Below are positions 9,104-18,812 of a stretch of DNA of 57,689 nucleotides, piece after piece (position 1 is the stretch's first letter; every line of letters starts with the position of its first letter). Location: positions 1-57,689 of the forward strand of contig CAMNFE010000002.1 of NCBI GenBank assembly GCA_946537195.1, written 5' to 3'. The notes beneath the pieces were generated by a model. The model did no database searches and was not told the DNA's origin. It was given only the letters and a program-made list of their open reading frames with translations. The DNA comes from an uncultured Candidatus Saccharibacteria bacterium. GTDB taxonomy: Bacteria > Patescibacteriota > Saccharimonadia > Saccharimonadales > Saccharimonadaceae. The position numbers were made by a program, and so were the translations under genes.

Positions 9104-9864
9104 CTAGCATTAAATATTACAGTTCATTCGATCAGGATTTCTCGGAAAGCAAACAGCAAGATTACAAACTCCCGAATGATTACGAATGGATAAATCGAAA
9201 AATATCGCATCGCATTGCGTCTGCTATTCTTTATCTGTTTATCATTATATTTGTTTTTTGTTACCAAAAAATCTACGCTCGCGTCAAGATCATAAACAAA
9301 AAAGCGCTCAAAAAAGCCAAAAAAAGCGGCTATTTCATTTATTCTAGCCACACTCAAGTATTTGGCGACGTCGTTAACCACTTTATAACAACCTTTCCGA
9401 AACGACCATACTTAATATGTAGTCCTGCCAATCTCGGCATCGTAGCAGTAGGAAAATATCTTCCACTTGCCGGCGCTCTTCCTATTCCAGACAATCTCCA
9501 TCAGCTACAATCCTTTAACGCCGCAGTTAAAACCAGAATTGAGCAAGGTAGCCCCGTCATTACTTACCCCGAAGCCCACGTTTGGCCATGGTATACCGGA
9601 ATTCGCCCAATGAGTCTTGCTGCTTTTCATTTTCCCGCAACAATCGATGCACCAGTTTTTGTTGCAACCACGACATACCAAAAATCAACCTTCCGCAAAA
9701 AGCCAAAAATAACTATATATATTGACGGCCCAATTCAATATGACCATTCCCTGTCACGCAAAGAAAAAATGCAAACCATCAAACAAAAAGTCGAAAAAAC
9801 AATGAAAAATTGTGCCACTAAATACAATACCTATACTTATATAGAATATAAACCTAAAGATTAG
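9100..9864 (+). CDS. PlsC-like acyltransferase, divergent
   Basis: SSHTQVFGD, YPEAHVW; overall PlsC layout. Confidence 0.6.
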   Translation: MTSIKYYSSFDQDFSESKQQDYKLPNDYEWINRKISHRIASAILYLFIIIFVFCYQKIYARVKIINKKALKKAKKSGYFIYSSHTQVFGDVVNHFITTFPKRPYLICSPANLGIVAVGKYLPLAGALPIPDNLHQLQSFNAAVKTRIEQGSPVITYPEAHVWPWYTGIRPMSLAAFHFPATIDAPVFVATTTYQKSTFRKKPKITIYIDGPIQYDHSLSRKEKMQTIKQKVEKTMKNCATKYNTYTYIEYKPKD

Positions 9865-10724
9865 CTTTCTCTGAGCCCTGCAATATCATCTTTCGAAAAA
9901 CTATAATCCAATTTTTTGCCATAGGCTTTCTCATAGGCCTCAACTCTCTGAGCATAATCCTTCGCTGCCATTTCTTTACTATTCTCTTTCACGCTTTTAT
10001 GCTCATCCGGATAAATCGGATCCAACACGTGTGCTACGAATTTTAACAAGTTAAATTGATCGTTGTCTTTCTTGCCAGTATCAATTATCTCTACGAAAAT
10101 CGGCACAACCGGCGCTTTCGCCATTGCTGCAAACATATATGAACCCCTCTTGCATGGACGAGGCTTGCGATAGTTGTACCACATTTCTTCTTCCGGATAT
10201 ATCAAAACAAACTCACCATTATCAGTTAATTCTTTCAATTCTGGCACAAATTCCTTCGTAATATAATTTGGCCCTTTGCGCAGCGGCAAAGTATTAACAT
10301 TGTTCATAAAGTAGCCAATCAGACCTGGCATAGCAACGTTAGTTTCTTGAATTACAATATATGGAGTTTTATGGAATTTCTTTTTAATCACTTTTCGCGG
10401 AATCATACTGTCGCAGTGATTAAAATGATTACACGTTACAATTGCACCTTTTTTAATTTTATTGAGTTTCTCTAATCCCTCAATTTTAATTGAAGAACTC
10501 ATTATAGCGCCCATCATTGATTGCATTGCTACGGCGCCTCGACTTCTCAAAAAAAACTTAACTTTATGATTCTTACGAAAATCTTTAAAGTTATTGATCG
10601 CCTGCTCTGCTTCTTCGTCCGACATTGTCGGATCGTCAACTTCAACTTTCTTGTTGTATTCTTCGTTTTTTAAATTTTTCTGAATATTTTTAATTACAGG
10701 AGTCTTATCGCCGCCAATTACCAT
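9861..10724 (-). CDS. PlsC family 1-acylglycerol-3-phosphate acyltransferase
   Basis: CNHFNHCDSM (HX4D), YPEEEMW. Confidence 0.8.
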   Translation of the reverse strand: MVIGGDKTPVIKNIQKNLKNEEYNKKVEVDDPTMSDEEAEQAINNFKDFRKNHKVKFFLRSRGAVAMQSMMGAIMSSSIKIEGLEKLNKIKKGAIVTCNHFNHCDSMIPRKVIKKKFHKTPYIVIQETNVAMPGLIGYFMNNVNTLPLRKGPNYITKEFVPELKELTDNGEFVLIYPEEEMWYNYRKPRPCKRGSYMFAAMAKAPVVPIFVEIIDTGKKDNDQFNLLKFVAHVLDPIYPDEHKSVKENSKEMAAKDYAQRVEAYEKAYGKKLDYSFSKDDIAGLRES

Positions 10725-10725
10725 A

Positions 10726-11673
10726 TTAATTTTCCTTCATTACGGTCTTAAAAGTAACTTCATTTCCTAATATCTCCGTCACGCGGTCTGCCATTTGTTG
10801 CAATCTTTTTTCGTCACCTTTTTTATCCCAGCGCGAAAAAGCTTTCTTCTCGCGTTGAATGTCTCTCAAAAATGCCGATTCGTTCGCATACTTCCAGAAA
10901 TGCTCTTCATACATCGTTCCATCATAATGCCATGGCTTAAAGAATAAGTTAAAGTGAACTATCATTGGATTGCGAATCCTCTCCTGAGTTGGCGTTGGCA
11001 TAGCATTCCAAATTGCATCAAGAAAAACAATCCTTCCACGGCACATCGCATTTAAATAATCCTGATCTGGCGCAACGGTATCAAAATCAAAAGTGTTCAA
11101 AAGATACAAGAAATGCTCAACAAACTCTTCTTCGCGCATCTTTTCAAAGTTCATCAACAGCACGCCTGAATTAATATATTTGAAACGATTTATGCCCACA
11201 ACTTGTTCAAAATAATCGCCAAACAATCTATTATCGTAAGTCGACATGTCTGGACAAGCCGCTATGAGATTGTTGTCTAGATTTATTTTAAATAACTCTG
11301 CTACATCTCCTAGCACAACGATATCACTATCTAAATAAATGCCCTTATCATAGTCTTTAAACATTTCTGGCAAGAATATACGATAATAGATAGTCGGAGT
11401 AAAATAGTCTCCCTTCAAACGCGTTTCTTTACGGTCTGAAATGCCGCTCAATTTGTCCTTCATTTCCGTCATGAATATCTTTACATTCTCATGACCTTCT
11501 CCTAAAGCTTTCAGGCGATTAATCGTCTTTTTACGCATGTCATGGTACACAACATGAATATGGTAGTCATATTCTTTATTAGTATGATCTATCAAGGATG
11601 TTATAGCGATTGCGAGATAAGGCGCATATTTTTCATCGGCCGAAAAGAACACCGGAACAGTCAGTTTACTCAT
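10726..11673 (-). CDS. family 8 glycosyltransferase
   Basis: YLDSDIVVLGD (DxD), YINSGVLLMN, HFNLFFKPW. Confidence 0.85.
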   Translation of the reverse strand: MSKLTVPVFFSADEKYAPYLAIAITSLIDHTNKEYDYHIHVVYHDMRKKTINRLKALGEGHENVKIFMTEMKDKLSGISDRKETRLKGDYFTPTIYYRIFLPEMFKDYDKGIYLDSDIVVLGDVAELFKINLDNNLIAACPDMSTYDNRLFGDYFEQVVGINRFKYINSGVLLMNFEKMREEEFVEHFLYLLNTFDFDTVAPDQDYLNAMCRGRIVFLDAIWNAMPTPTQERIRNPMIVHFNLFFKPWHYDGTMYEEHFWKYANESAFLRDIQREKKAFSRWDKKGDEKRLQQMADRVTEILGNEVTFKTVMKEN

Positions 11674-11677
11674 TTTT

Positions 11678-12490
11678 TTATTTAACCCTACCCTTAACTT
11701 TCAAATATTCATCTAACACATCATCAAATGCGTGGCACTTAAGTACGCTATGCAGTTTGTCGATATTCCAAGGTTTAATTTTCTGCGTATGAAAAATCGG
11801 CCAAAATCTGAACGTGGTTGAAAAATGCCTGAATACCGTTTCGTCAGTTTCGCGTTTTTGTTCGTTAAACTTTCGATCAACAATTTTCTTCTTGCGCGAA
11901 TAGATATTTAAAGAAGTTTGATCTGGAAGTAGCATTTTAGTACGTGCAATGCGTCGACGAGTACGCCAAAACAGTCCCGTTTTTCGAATTAAATCTAGGT
12001 TCAACAAAAGTACGCCTGAATTCATATATGTTTTTTGGAAAATACTCGTACGAATCCAATGCTGCCCATAATAGTCGACTGCCCCAACCAGTTCGTAATC
12101 ATCATTATTGATTTTATAAAGCTCATATGGATCTTTTAGCGCTACCACATCAGAATCAAGATATAATATCTTTTTTGGCAATTCTTTTACCTTGTCGGCA
12201 TATAGTCGCAATAAACAATACGGCGTAAAAAATGTTTTTATATTTGCCTTTGGTACATCTGCATTAAACGCTTCCGTCGCATCAATAAGTTTTACTGAAT
12301 GGCGTTCATCTTTAGTCTTTAAAATCTTTTCCAAGTTCTTTATTGCACTTTCCGGAATATCTTTATATCCTCTCAAGCGCATCGTCATAACATAAATATT
12401 TAGCGGCCTAGATGTATGTTTCGCTAAAGATAAGGTCGAAATAATCAACCCATCAATGATATTTTTGTCACCACAATACAAAATATTCAT
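11678..12490 (-). CDS. family 8 glycosyltransferase
   Basis: YLDSDVVALKD, YMNSGVLLLN, KPWN. Confidence 0.85.
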   Translation of the reverse strand: MNILYCGDKNIIDGLIISTLSLAKHTSRPLNIYVMTMRLRGYKDIPESAIKNLEKILKTKDERHSVKLIDATEAFNADVPKANIKTFFTPYCLLRLYADKVKELPKKILYLDSDVVALKDPYELYKINNDDYELVGAVDYYGQHWIRTSIFQKTYMNSGVLLLNLDLIRKTGLFWRTRRRIARTKMLLPDQTSLNIYSRKKKIVDRKFNEQKRETDETVFRHFSTTFRFWPIFHTQKIKPWNIDKLHSVLKCHAFDDVLDEYLKVKGRVK

Positions 12491-12529
12491 AATAGCTATT
12501 CTAATTATATCAAAAAGCCAGTTAGCTCG

Positions 12530-12754
12530 CTATTGGTGGCTCTCGATATATTCAACAATATCGCCTACTGTATGCAAATCTTTAACATCTTTATCGGCGA
12601 TTTCGACTTTATACTCATCTTCAAAAGCCGTCACTAAATCAACTAGATCTAGCGATTCGATGTCTAAATCATTTAATAGATTCGTTTCTTTATTAATTTT
12701 GCTCGCATCTATTTCTAGAGTATTAGCAATTATTTCAATAACCTTCTTTTCCAT
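12530..12754 (-). CDS. acpP: acyl carrier protein
   Basis: DIESLDLVDLVTAFEDEY with phosphopantetheine Ser. Confidence 0.85.
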   Translation of the reverse strand: MEKKVIEIIANTLEIDASKINKETNLLNDLDIESLDLVDLVTAFEDEYKVEIADKDVKDLHTVGDIVEYIESHQ

Positions 12755-14327
12755 CTTTTTCTTCCCTTATTGTTTTGTCTCTTAAAATCTTTCCGTTATT
12801 ATTCCTCGGAAACTCACTTGTTCGAAGTCTCACAAAAGCTATTTGGCGATTCTTTGGTTTTCCTTTATTATACTCTCCTATCAATTCATCGAAATATTCT
12901 TGATCACCCATGTATTTTCTATTTGGATATACCGAAACAATTATCCTATTGTCGTCCTGATAGGCAATCACTTCTACCACACCTATGTCGCGCGCTAGTT
13001 CTGTCTCAATTTCCTCTGGGCTGACGTTTTCGCCATTGCTCAAAATGATAAGGTTCTTTTTCCTACCAGTAATATACAAAAATCCATCTTCATCTAATCT
13101 TCCTAAATCACCAGTAAAGAAATGTCCATTTCGCAATACTTGTTCCGTAGCCTTGCGATCTTTATAATACTCATTCATCACAACATCGCCCGATACAACA
13201 ATCTCGCCATCGATTATCGAAACATTTACATCGCGACATATCTGCCCCACACTGCCATCACGTTTATAATGATTTCGATTCACGGCAACCACAGGGGAAC
13301 ATTCCGTAATTCCATATCCAACCAATACTTCAATCCCGATACTGCGGAACCACTCAACATACTTAACATCTAGCGCAGCTCCGCCACAGATAATATAGTT
13401 TACGTTTCCGCCAAATTCTTCCAGAATTGACTTGAAAAACTTTTTTCTCCAATCGATACCAATTTTTTGCAATGCATTACTGATTTTAATACCGCGCTCA
13501 AGTCTTTTGTCTCTCTTCTCTCTGCGCGCCGTACGCCATATTTGGCGGTACATCGTCTCGACTACCATTGGCACCGCAAAAATCGTATCTGGTCTTCCGT
13601 CCTTAAAATCATCCATCAAATGTTTTAAACTGCCAGAAATAAAAGTATCGCAACCGTAATAGAAAGGCATTAATAGTGAAGTGACAAAACCGAAAGCATG
13701 GTGATAAGGCAAGAAACTAGCCGCCCTACCCGCCGGACTATACAACGAAGCTGCACCGTACAAATCCGCCATAATACTTTTTTGCGATAGCATTACAGCT
13801 TTTCCGTAACCCGTAGTACCAGAAGTAAAGAAAATCATCGCACACTTTTCTACGTCTTGAACATTTTTATTATGTACTTTTTTGCCAATCTTCAAATAAT
13901 CATCCATCTCCTCAAGAGGATAGCTTTCACGAAATATCTCGCCCATTTTTTCGCAATAGTTCAAAGAATAATAGACGGCTGAAACGTGGGTCTGTTTTAA
14001 TTCTTTACTTATCAACTCTAGATCGGAATCTTTATCTAGGGCCACACAGATATTACCGCTCACTATAATAGCAAGAGCCGTAATAAACCATTCGTAAGAG
14101 TTCTCGCCAATTACCGCAATATTTTTATTCTGGTAATTAGCATAAAAATATCCGCTTAATAGTTTTATATCTTTATAAACATCTGCAAAGCTTTTATGGA
14201 AAATCTTGCCGTCTTCCCTCCAAGATATAGCAGTTTTCTTCGTTTCCTTTCTCAGCTCAATCAATTCCGCCAAACTTGTTAATTTTGGCACATCATAATA
14301 ATCGTAATTAGTTTCTAGTTGTTTCAC
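12735..14327 (-). CDS. AMP-dependent acyl-CoA/acyl-ACP synthetase
   Basis: FFTSGTTGYGKAVMLSQ, GYGITECSP, GRKKNLIILSNGENVSPEEIE; GTG start at 14327. Confidence 0.85.
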   Translation of the reverse strand: MKQLETNYDYYDVPKLTSLAELIELRKETKKTAISWREDGKIFHKSFADVYKDIKLLSGYFYANYQNKNIAVIGENSYEWFITALAIIVSGNICVALDKDSDLELISKELKQTHVSAVYYSLNYCEKMGEIFRESYPLEEMDDYLKIGKKVHNKNVQDVEKCAMIFFTSGTTGYGKAVMLSQKSIMADLYGAASLYSPAGRAASFLPYHHAFGFVTSLLMPFYYGCDTFISGSLKHLMDDFKDGRPDTIFAVPMVVETMYRQIWRTARREKRDKRLERGIKISNALQKIGIDWRKKFFKSILEEFGGNVNYIICGGAALDVKYVEWFRSIGIEVLVGYGITECSPVVAVNRNHYKRDGSVGQICRDVNVSIIDGEIVVSGDVVMNEYYKDRKATEQVLRNGHFFTGDLGRLDEDGFLYITGRKKNLIILSNGENVSPEEIETELARDIGVVEVIAYQDDNRIIVSVYPNRKYMGDQEYFDELIGEYNKGKPKNRQIAFVRLRTSEFPRNNNGKILRDKTIREEKDGKEGY

Positions 14328-14439
14328 AGTACTTATATTATATAATAAACACCTGTTATAGGGGGTAATTTTCGATATGCTTATGCTAAAATATAAACAT
14401 ATGAACAATAAAAAACAGCGTCTTAGGAGAAGTTAAGCA

Positions 14440-16338
14440 ATGTTTCTTCCCGATAAAAGACAGGTGATTGTTTTTATTGTTCCGATGCTTTCCCTTGTAG
14501 GTATTCTTCTCGCCGTAGCTATAGTCATCAATACGACCGACCAAACAGTCCCGACCGTCCCGCAGCCTAATCAGACTGCCCATCTTGAGTGCACCAAAGA
14601 AGAAGATTATTGCACCTACACACACGAAAACAAAGAGTATCTCGTATATAATGGCCCATACAAAAAAGAATACGACCTTCAGTTTTTTAATCTCAACATC
14701 CCTTATCAACGCGGTGACTTTGGAAGCGCTTACGATATCATACAAAAATCAATTACAGATAAATTCATTATCGCTAACTATGCCGAATATCAAGATTTTT
14801 GCAAAAATAATAATCTCAAACAAAAATATACCGACAACAACAAAAAATATCTCATTTACTACTACAATACTAAGATTACCGACGACTTAAGCACCAAAGA
14901 AGACGACTATCCCTATAACATAAACGCCGACTTAGGTGCACTTACAATCAAAGACCAAAAAGCTACTCTATTCATTTGGGATATTGCCGAAACGTATACT
15001 GGAGCCAACAGGCAAATCTATGCAGATGAGTCTGTAGCTAAAACCGTTGCATACTCCATCATAGTGCCAACCGATGAAGAAGTAGATAGCCACGAAATAA
15101 AACCATTAATGTATCGCACCGACTACAACGAAATGCTCAATCGAAATCCAATGAGTGGATATAGCTTTACATACGACGACAATAAACAGTTAGCCTCCAA
15201 ACTCTACATTAATAGCAAAAACAAAGAGTTGAATACTATCATCAATAACTCGATCGACGCGCTTTCGTCCCAACATACAGTAGAAATCGCCAACCCATAT
15301 TACTTAGAAGACGAAAAGCAAGAAATTACCGAAACAAGAACCTTCGATTTTATTAGCTCTATCCAAAAGGAACAATCCCATCATCAAAAGATACATTATG
15401 TAGCATATACCCCTAAATTAACTGTCCATTATGATCGACAAAAATACGGCAAAAAAGATATAACAACAATAACCCATTCCAAGGCAAATGACAGATCAGA
15501 AATATTTAAGGACTTTTTAGACAGTGCAGGTATCAGTTACGTAACCTCACTCAATGACCACCGTATTTCTATAGACAAAACATCAGAAAGCTTCATTATT
15601 AAAGCGAACCCTACTAAGAAAGATGAAGAGTCAGACCTAAAGCACATTAGTCTTTATATTGATAACCGAAATTTTCTTATCCAAAAGGCCGTTTATAGCT
15701 ATAGCGACGAAGAAGTCATATACTCCTTTAACTATTCCCAAGAAGTCATTACTATGCCCGACGGAATCTACGAGGAAACGATGCAACCAGCTTTTGCAAA
15801 ACCGATTATTTACCTCTACCCTACCAAAACGACAAATGTGACAGTTAAACTTGGCCATCCGGAGCTCCTTTCAACTAGTTATCCAAAGTACAATAACGGT
15901 TGGACCGTTCGCGCAGAACCATCCGGAAAACTTATCGACAAGAAGACTGGACGCGAGCTATATTCGCTATATTGGGAAGGAAACAATAGCAATGCTAAAG
16001 TCGAAAAAGACGGTTTTATTATAAAAGGCAAAGATACTGCCAAATTTCTCGAAGAAAAACTAGCTAAACTCGGTTTAACTGCTCGTGAGGCCGAAGAATT
16101 TATCATCTACTGGCTTCCAAAAATGGAAAAGAATAAATATAACTACATTCGTTTCCAAACTAGCGAACAAATCAACAGCTACATGCCATTAAACGTATCG
16201 CCAAAACCAGACACCGTCATCCGCGTTTTTATGGCTTTTAAGCCTCTTCAATATAAAATTAATGTTACTGAACAAAAGTTACCTACTGCAGAACGTAAGG
16301 GTTTCACCGTTGTGGAGTGGGGAGGTACGGAGTTATAA
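14440..16338 (+). CDS. membrane-anchored extracytoplasmic protein with conserved IYLYP...FTVVEWGGT C-terminal domain
   Basis: N-terminal TM; last ~180 aa strongly similar to 34142..35014. Confidence 0.7.
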   Translation: MFLPDKRQVIVFIVPMLSLVGILLAVAIVINTTDQTVPTVPQPNQTAHLECTKEEDYCTYTHENKEYLVYNGPYKKEYDLQFFNLNIPYQRGDFGSAYDIIQKSITDKFIIANYAEYQDFCKNNNLKQKYTDNNKKYLIYYYNTKITDDLSTKEDDYPYNINADLGALTIKDQKATLFIWDIAETYTGANRQIYADESVAKTVAYSIIVPTDEEVDSHEIKPLMYRTDYNEMLNRNPMSGYSFTYDDNKQLASKLYINSKNKELNTIINNSIDALSSQHTVEIANPYYLEDEKQEITETRTFDFISSIQKEQSHHQKIHYVAYTPKLTVHYDRQKYGKKDITTITHSKANDRSEIFKDFLDSAGISYVTSLNDHRISIDKTSESFIIKANPTKKDEESDLKHISLYIDNRNFLIQKAVYSYSDEEVIYSFNYSQEVITMPDGIYEETMQPAFAKPIIYLYPTKTTNVTVKLGHPELLSTSYPKYNNGWTVRAEPSGKLIDKKTGRELYSLYWEGNNSNAKVEKDGFIIKGKDTAKFLEEKLAKLGLTAREAEEFIIYWLPKMEKNKYNYIRFQTSEQINSYMPLNVSPKPDTVIRVFMAFKPLQYKINVTEQKLPTAERKGFTVVEWGGTEL

Positions 16339-16341
16339 ATT

Positions 16342-16869
16342 ATGCGCCCTACTTTTTCAGCTAAACTTTCAATCATAGCTGCCATCTTATTGCTACTCGT
16401 CATTGGCGGAGGAGCATATTGGCTTTATTCCAACGGCAATTTTTCGCACGAGCAAAATACTGAATCAAGCGAAATTGCCATCAAATACGAGCTGCAAACA
16501 CATGAATATTACCCCCTCGACAAACTTAACCATCGGCAATTCCATATTGAATCCGAAAGTGATTTAGAAGCATTTTATTCCCTTTTTTCTGATAAGTTAG
16601 AAGTCAATCCTGAATATCTAAAAGGTAATGATATTTTTATTAAAGTAGCCCCCGCAAGCTCAGGAAGTATTAAGCATACTCTTAAAGACGTTAATTTCGA
16701 TAACAATACCGTAAACTTCATAATTAGCACTGAGTCTCCAGAAGTCGGAACGGACGATATGGCTTTTTGGTATTTTGTTGCAGTTATTCCAAGAGATAAA
16801 CTCAAAAATATTGACACATCCGATTGGATAAAACCATCTACAATAGACAACAAAAAATGGAGCCGTTGA
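16342..16869 (+). CDS. membrane-anchored hypothetical protein
   Basis: N-terminal TM; follows 14440..16338 by 3 nt; stop lies within tRNA-Thr. Confidence 0.65.
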   Translation: MRPTFSAKLSIIAAILLLLVIGGGAYWLYSNGNFSHEQNTESSEIAIKYELQTHEYYPLDKLNHRQFHIESESDLEAFYSLFSDKLEVNPEYLKGNDIFIKVAPASSGSIKHTLKDVNFDNNTVNFIISTESPEVGTDDMAFWYFVAVIPRDKLKNIDTSDWIKPSTIDNKKWSR

Positions 16870-16933
16870 CTGGGATCGAACCAGCGACCTGCTCGTTACG
16901 AATGAGCTGCTCTGCCAGCTGAGCTACAACGGC
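16858..16933 (-). tRNA. tRNA-Thr (CGT), CCA encoded
   Basis: GCCGTTG acceptor, loop TTCGTAA, 3' CAACGGC-T-CCA. Confidence 0.9.
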
Positions 16934-16961
16934 GTCCGTAAGCAGTATTATACCACAATAA

Positions 16962-16994
16962 AACAAAAGAGCCCAGCGATACGCTGAGCTCTTT
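16962..16994 (-). terminator. rho-independent terminator
   Basis: AGAGCTCAGCG tat CGCTGGGCTCT TTTGTTTT on the minus strand. Confidence 0.7.
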
Positions 16995-16999
16995 ACCGA

Positions 17000-17974
17000 T
17001 CACTCCAAATCTCGCTCATTAAATAGAATCTTATAAATATAGTAGTAACCATATTTCATTCCACCACCATTGAACAGGACGTAAGCTTCACCATTAATGA
17101 AATAGATGCCTTCCATCTCCATCTTAGGCCGACCAACGATAAATGCGCGCATCGTTTTTGTCTCTAAATCAAATTGATAAATCACGTTCTGATTTTTTCG
17201 TATCCCAACCGCACGCGCTTCGTTTCGACGATATGCCCAATTAACTAAGTATAATTTACCGTTATAATAGGCTATATCTTGATTAGTCAAATCAGTTGCC
17301 ATTTCGCAAGAATCAATAACGTATTCTAAATTACCGTCTATCATAACCAGCACATCATTGTTCCTTATTGCAAAACAGCCAGCATCGTCAATATATGCTA
17401 TACCATTACCAACGCATGGCAATTTTTCCAGACTAATCTGACGAAAATTAGTGGCATCAATTCGCGCAAGACTATCGCATTCGCCATATTCATTACGAAT
17501 TCCCACCACTACAAATTCATTATTTATATCGTCATAGGTCATTCCGTTCGCATGCCCAAGTTCGAAAGTTGTGCTATTGCTAATGAAATGATTGGTTACA
17601 TCTTCCAAACTTTGCCTATCTATAATGATGAGCTTATTGTTAGTTTCTCCTCCCTGCTCTAAAGTGCCAAAAGGTCGCCCAGCAATCACAAAATAGTCAT
17701 CCGTAACCACTAAACTTTGTACCGAACTAACACCTACAGGTTTCGTGCCTTCGAAAACTAATTCTAAGGACAATGATGTCATCTCGTCGACCGTAATCGA
17801 CGCCACTGGTATTGCTTTTTTAATTGCGTTATATCTTCCAGCTACGCAAACAGCAATCAGCAGCAAAATAAACAAAATAGATAATCTTTTTTCCTTCAAA
17901 TGGCATCCCCCCTTACGGAGTGATCGGTTTTTAAGGTGCTCCTTTATTGTCGCATCTTTAACGACAGAGGTCAA
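17000..17974 (-). CDS. membrane-anchored beta-propeller-like extracellular protein
   Basis: N-terminal TM, repeated strands (GNGIAYIDD, IAYYNGKLYLVNW); true start may be TTG near 17898. Confidence 0.6.
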   Translation of the reverse strand: MTSVVKDATIKEHLKNRSLRKGGCHLKEKRLSILFILLLIAVCVAGRYNAIKKAIPVASITVDEMTSLSLELVFEGTKPVGVSSVQSLVVTDDYFVIAGRPFGTLEQGGETNNKLIIIDRQSLEDVTNHFISNSTTFELGHANGMTYDDINNEFVVVGIRNEYGECDSLARIDATNFRQISLEKLPCVGNGIAYIDDAGCFAIRNNDVLVMIDGNLEYVIDSCEMATDLTNQDIAYYNGKLYLVNWAYRRNEARAVGIRKNQNVIYQFDLETKTMRAFIVGRPKMEMEGIYFINGEAYVLFNGGGMKYGYYYIYKILFNERDLE

Positions 17975-18030
17975 ATTAGAGTAAAAGAGCTTGCATTAAT
18001 TGTCATTTTCGTATATACTAATGCTCACAA

Positions 18031-18107
18031 GGGCTCGTAGCTCAGCTGGTTAGAGCGCCTCCCTGTCACGGAGGAGGTCGCGCGTTCGAGTCGCGTCGGG
18101 CCCGCCA
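18031..18107 (+). tRNA. tRNA-Asp (GTC)
   Basis: GGGCTCG/CGGGCCC acceptor, CCTCC-CTGTCAC-GGAGG, CCA. Confidence 0.95.
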
Positions 18108-18109
18108 CA

Positions 18110-18138
18110 AAAAATCTCCATTTGGAGATCTTTTTTTT
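18110..18138 (+). terminator. rho-independent terminator
   Basis: ATCTCCA-tt-TGGAGAT plus TTTTTTTT. Confidence 0.7.
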
Positions 18139-18145
18139 GTGGTTT

Positions 18146-18649
18146 TTAAGAGTTACGCATTTCTTTTAATTTATCTAGGATTACGTCTCTCACTTCTTTA
18201 TAGTTGCTTGGATATTTCATATATCCGTGCGCTTCTATACTCTTTTCGTCATCATATTTCACCCTCAAAGTGAACCCATCGCCATCTAACACACCATCAT
18301 CACTTTGATCAAAACCGTCCCATTTTGCAATTTTATAATCATTAATAATGTTCGCTAGGTCATCAAGATATTTTGCATCTATCTTTTTCTCGACATTCTC
18401 TTCTTCAAAGCAACCCATACATTGGTACTTTAAAATAACGTTATTGTCTTTTTCAAAAACCATATACTCTTCAAATCCGCCCTCCCCACTTCCATGACTA
18501 TATGAAAAACTAATGATTTTCCCGTCACGCGTATTTACTTCATTGCCAATTAACAATATCGCAGCCGCAATTCCGGCCAACAAAACAGCTACTGCCCCAA
18601 TAATTACAACAATTTTATTAAACGACTTTTTAGATTGATTATTAACCAT
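18146..18649 (-). CDS. membrane-anchored hypothetical protein
   Basis: N-terminal TM; 167 aa. Confidence 0.6.
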   Translation of the reverse strand: MVNNQSKKSFNKIVVIIGAVAVLLAGIAAAILLIGNEVNTRDGKIISFSYSHGSGEGGFEEYMVFEKDNNVILKYQCMGCFEEENVEKKIDAKYLDDLANIINDYKIAKWDGFDQSDDGVLDGDGFTLRVKYDDEKSIEAHGYMKYPSNYKEVRDVILDKLKEMRNS

Positions 18650-18700
18650 ATTTTTATAATATCAAAATAGATTGCACATATATGATAAAATAGTTCCAGC

Positions 18701-18775
18701 GCGGGTGTCGTATAACGGCTATTATGTATCCTTCCCAAGGATAAGACGAGAGTTCGACTCTCTCCACCCGCACCA
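18701..18775 (+). tRNA. tRNA-Gly (CCC)
   Basis: GCGGGTG/CACCCGC, TATCC-TTCCCAA-GGATA, CCA. Confidence 0.95.
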
Positions 18776-18777
18776 AC

Positions 18778-18812
18778 AAAAAACAACCCCTTTTGGAGTT
18801 GTTTTTTGTTGT
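18778..18812 (+). terminator. rho-independent terminator
   Basis: AACAAC..GTTGTT hairpin plus TTTT. Confidence 0.5.
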
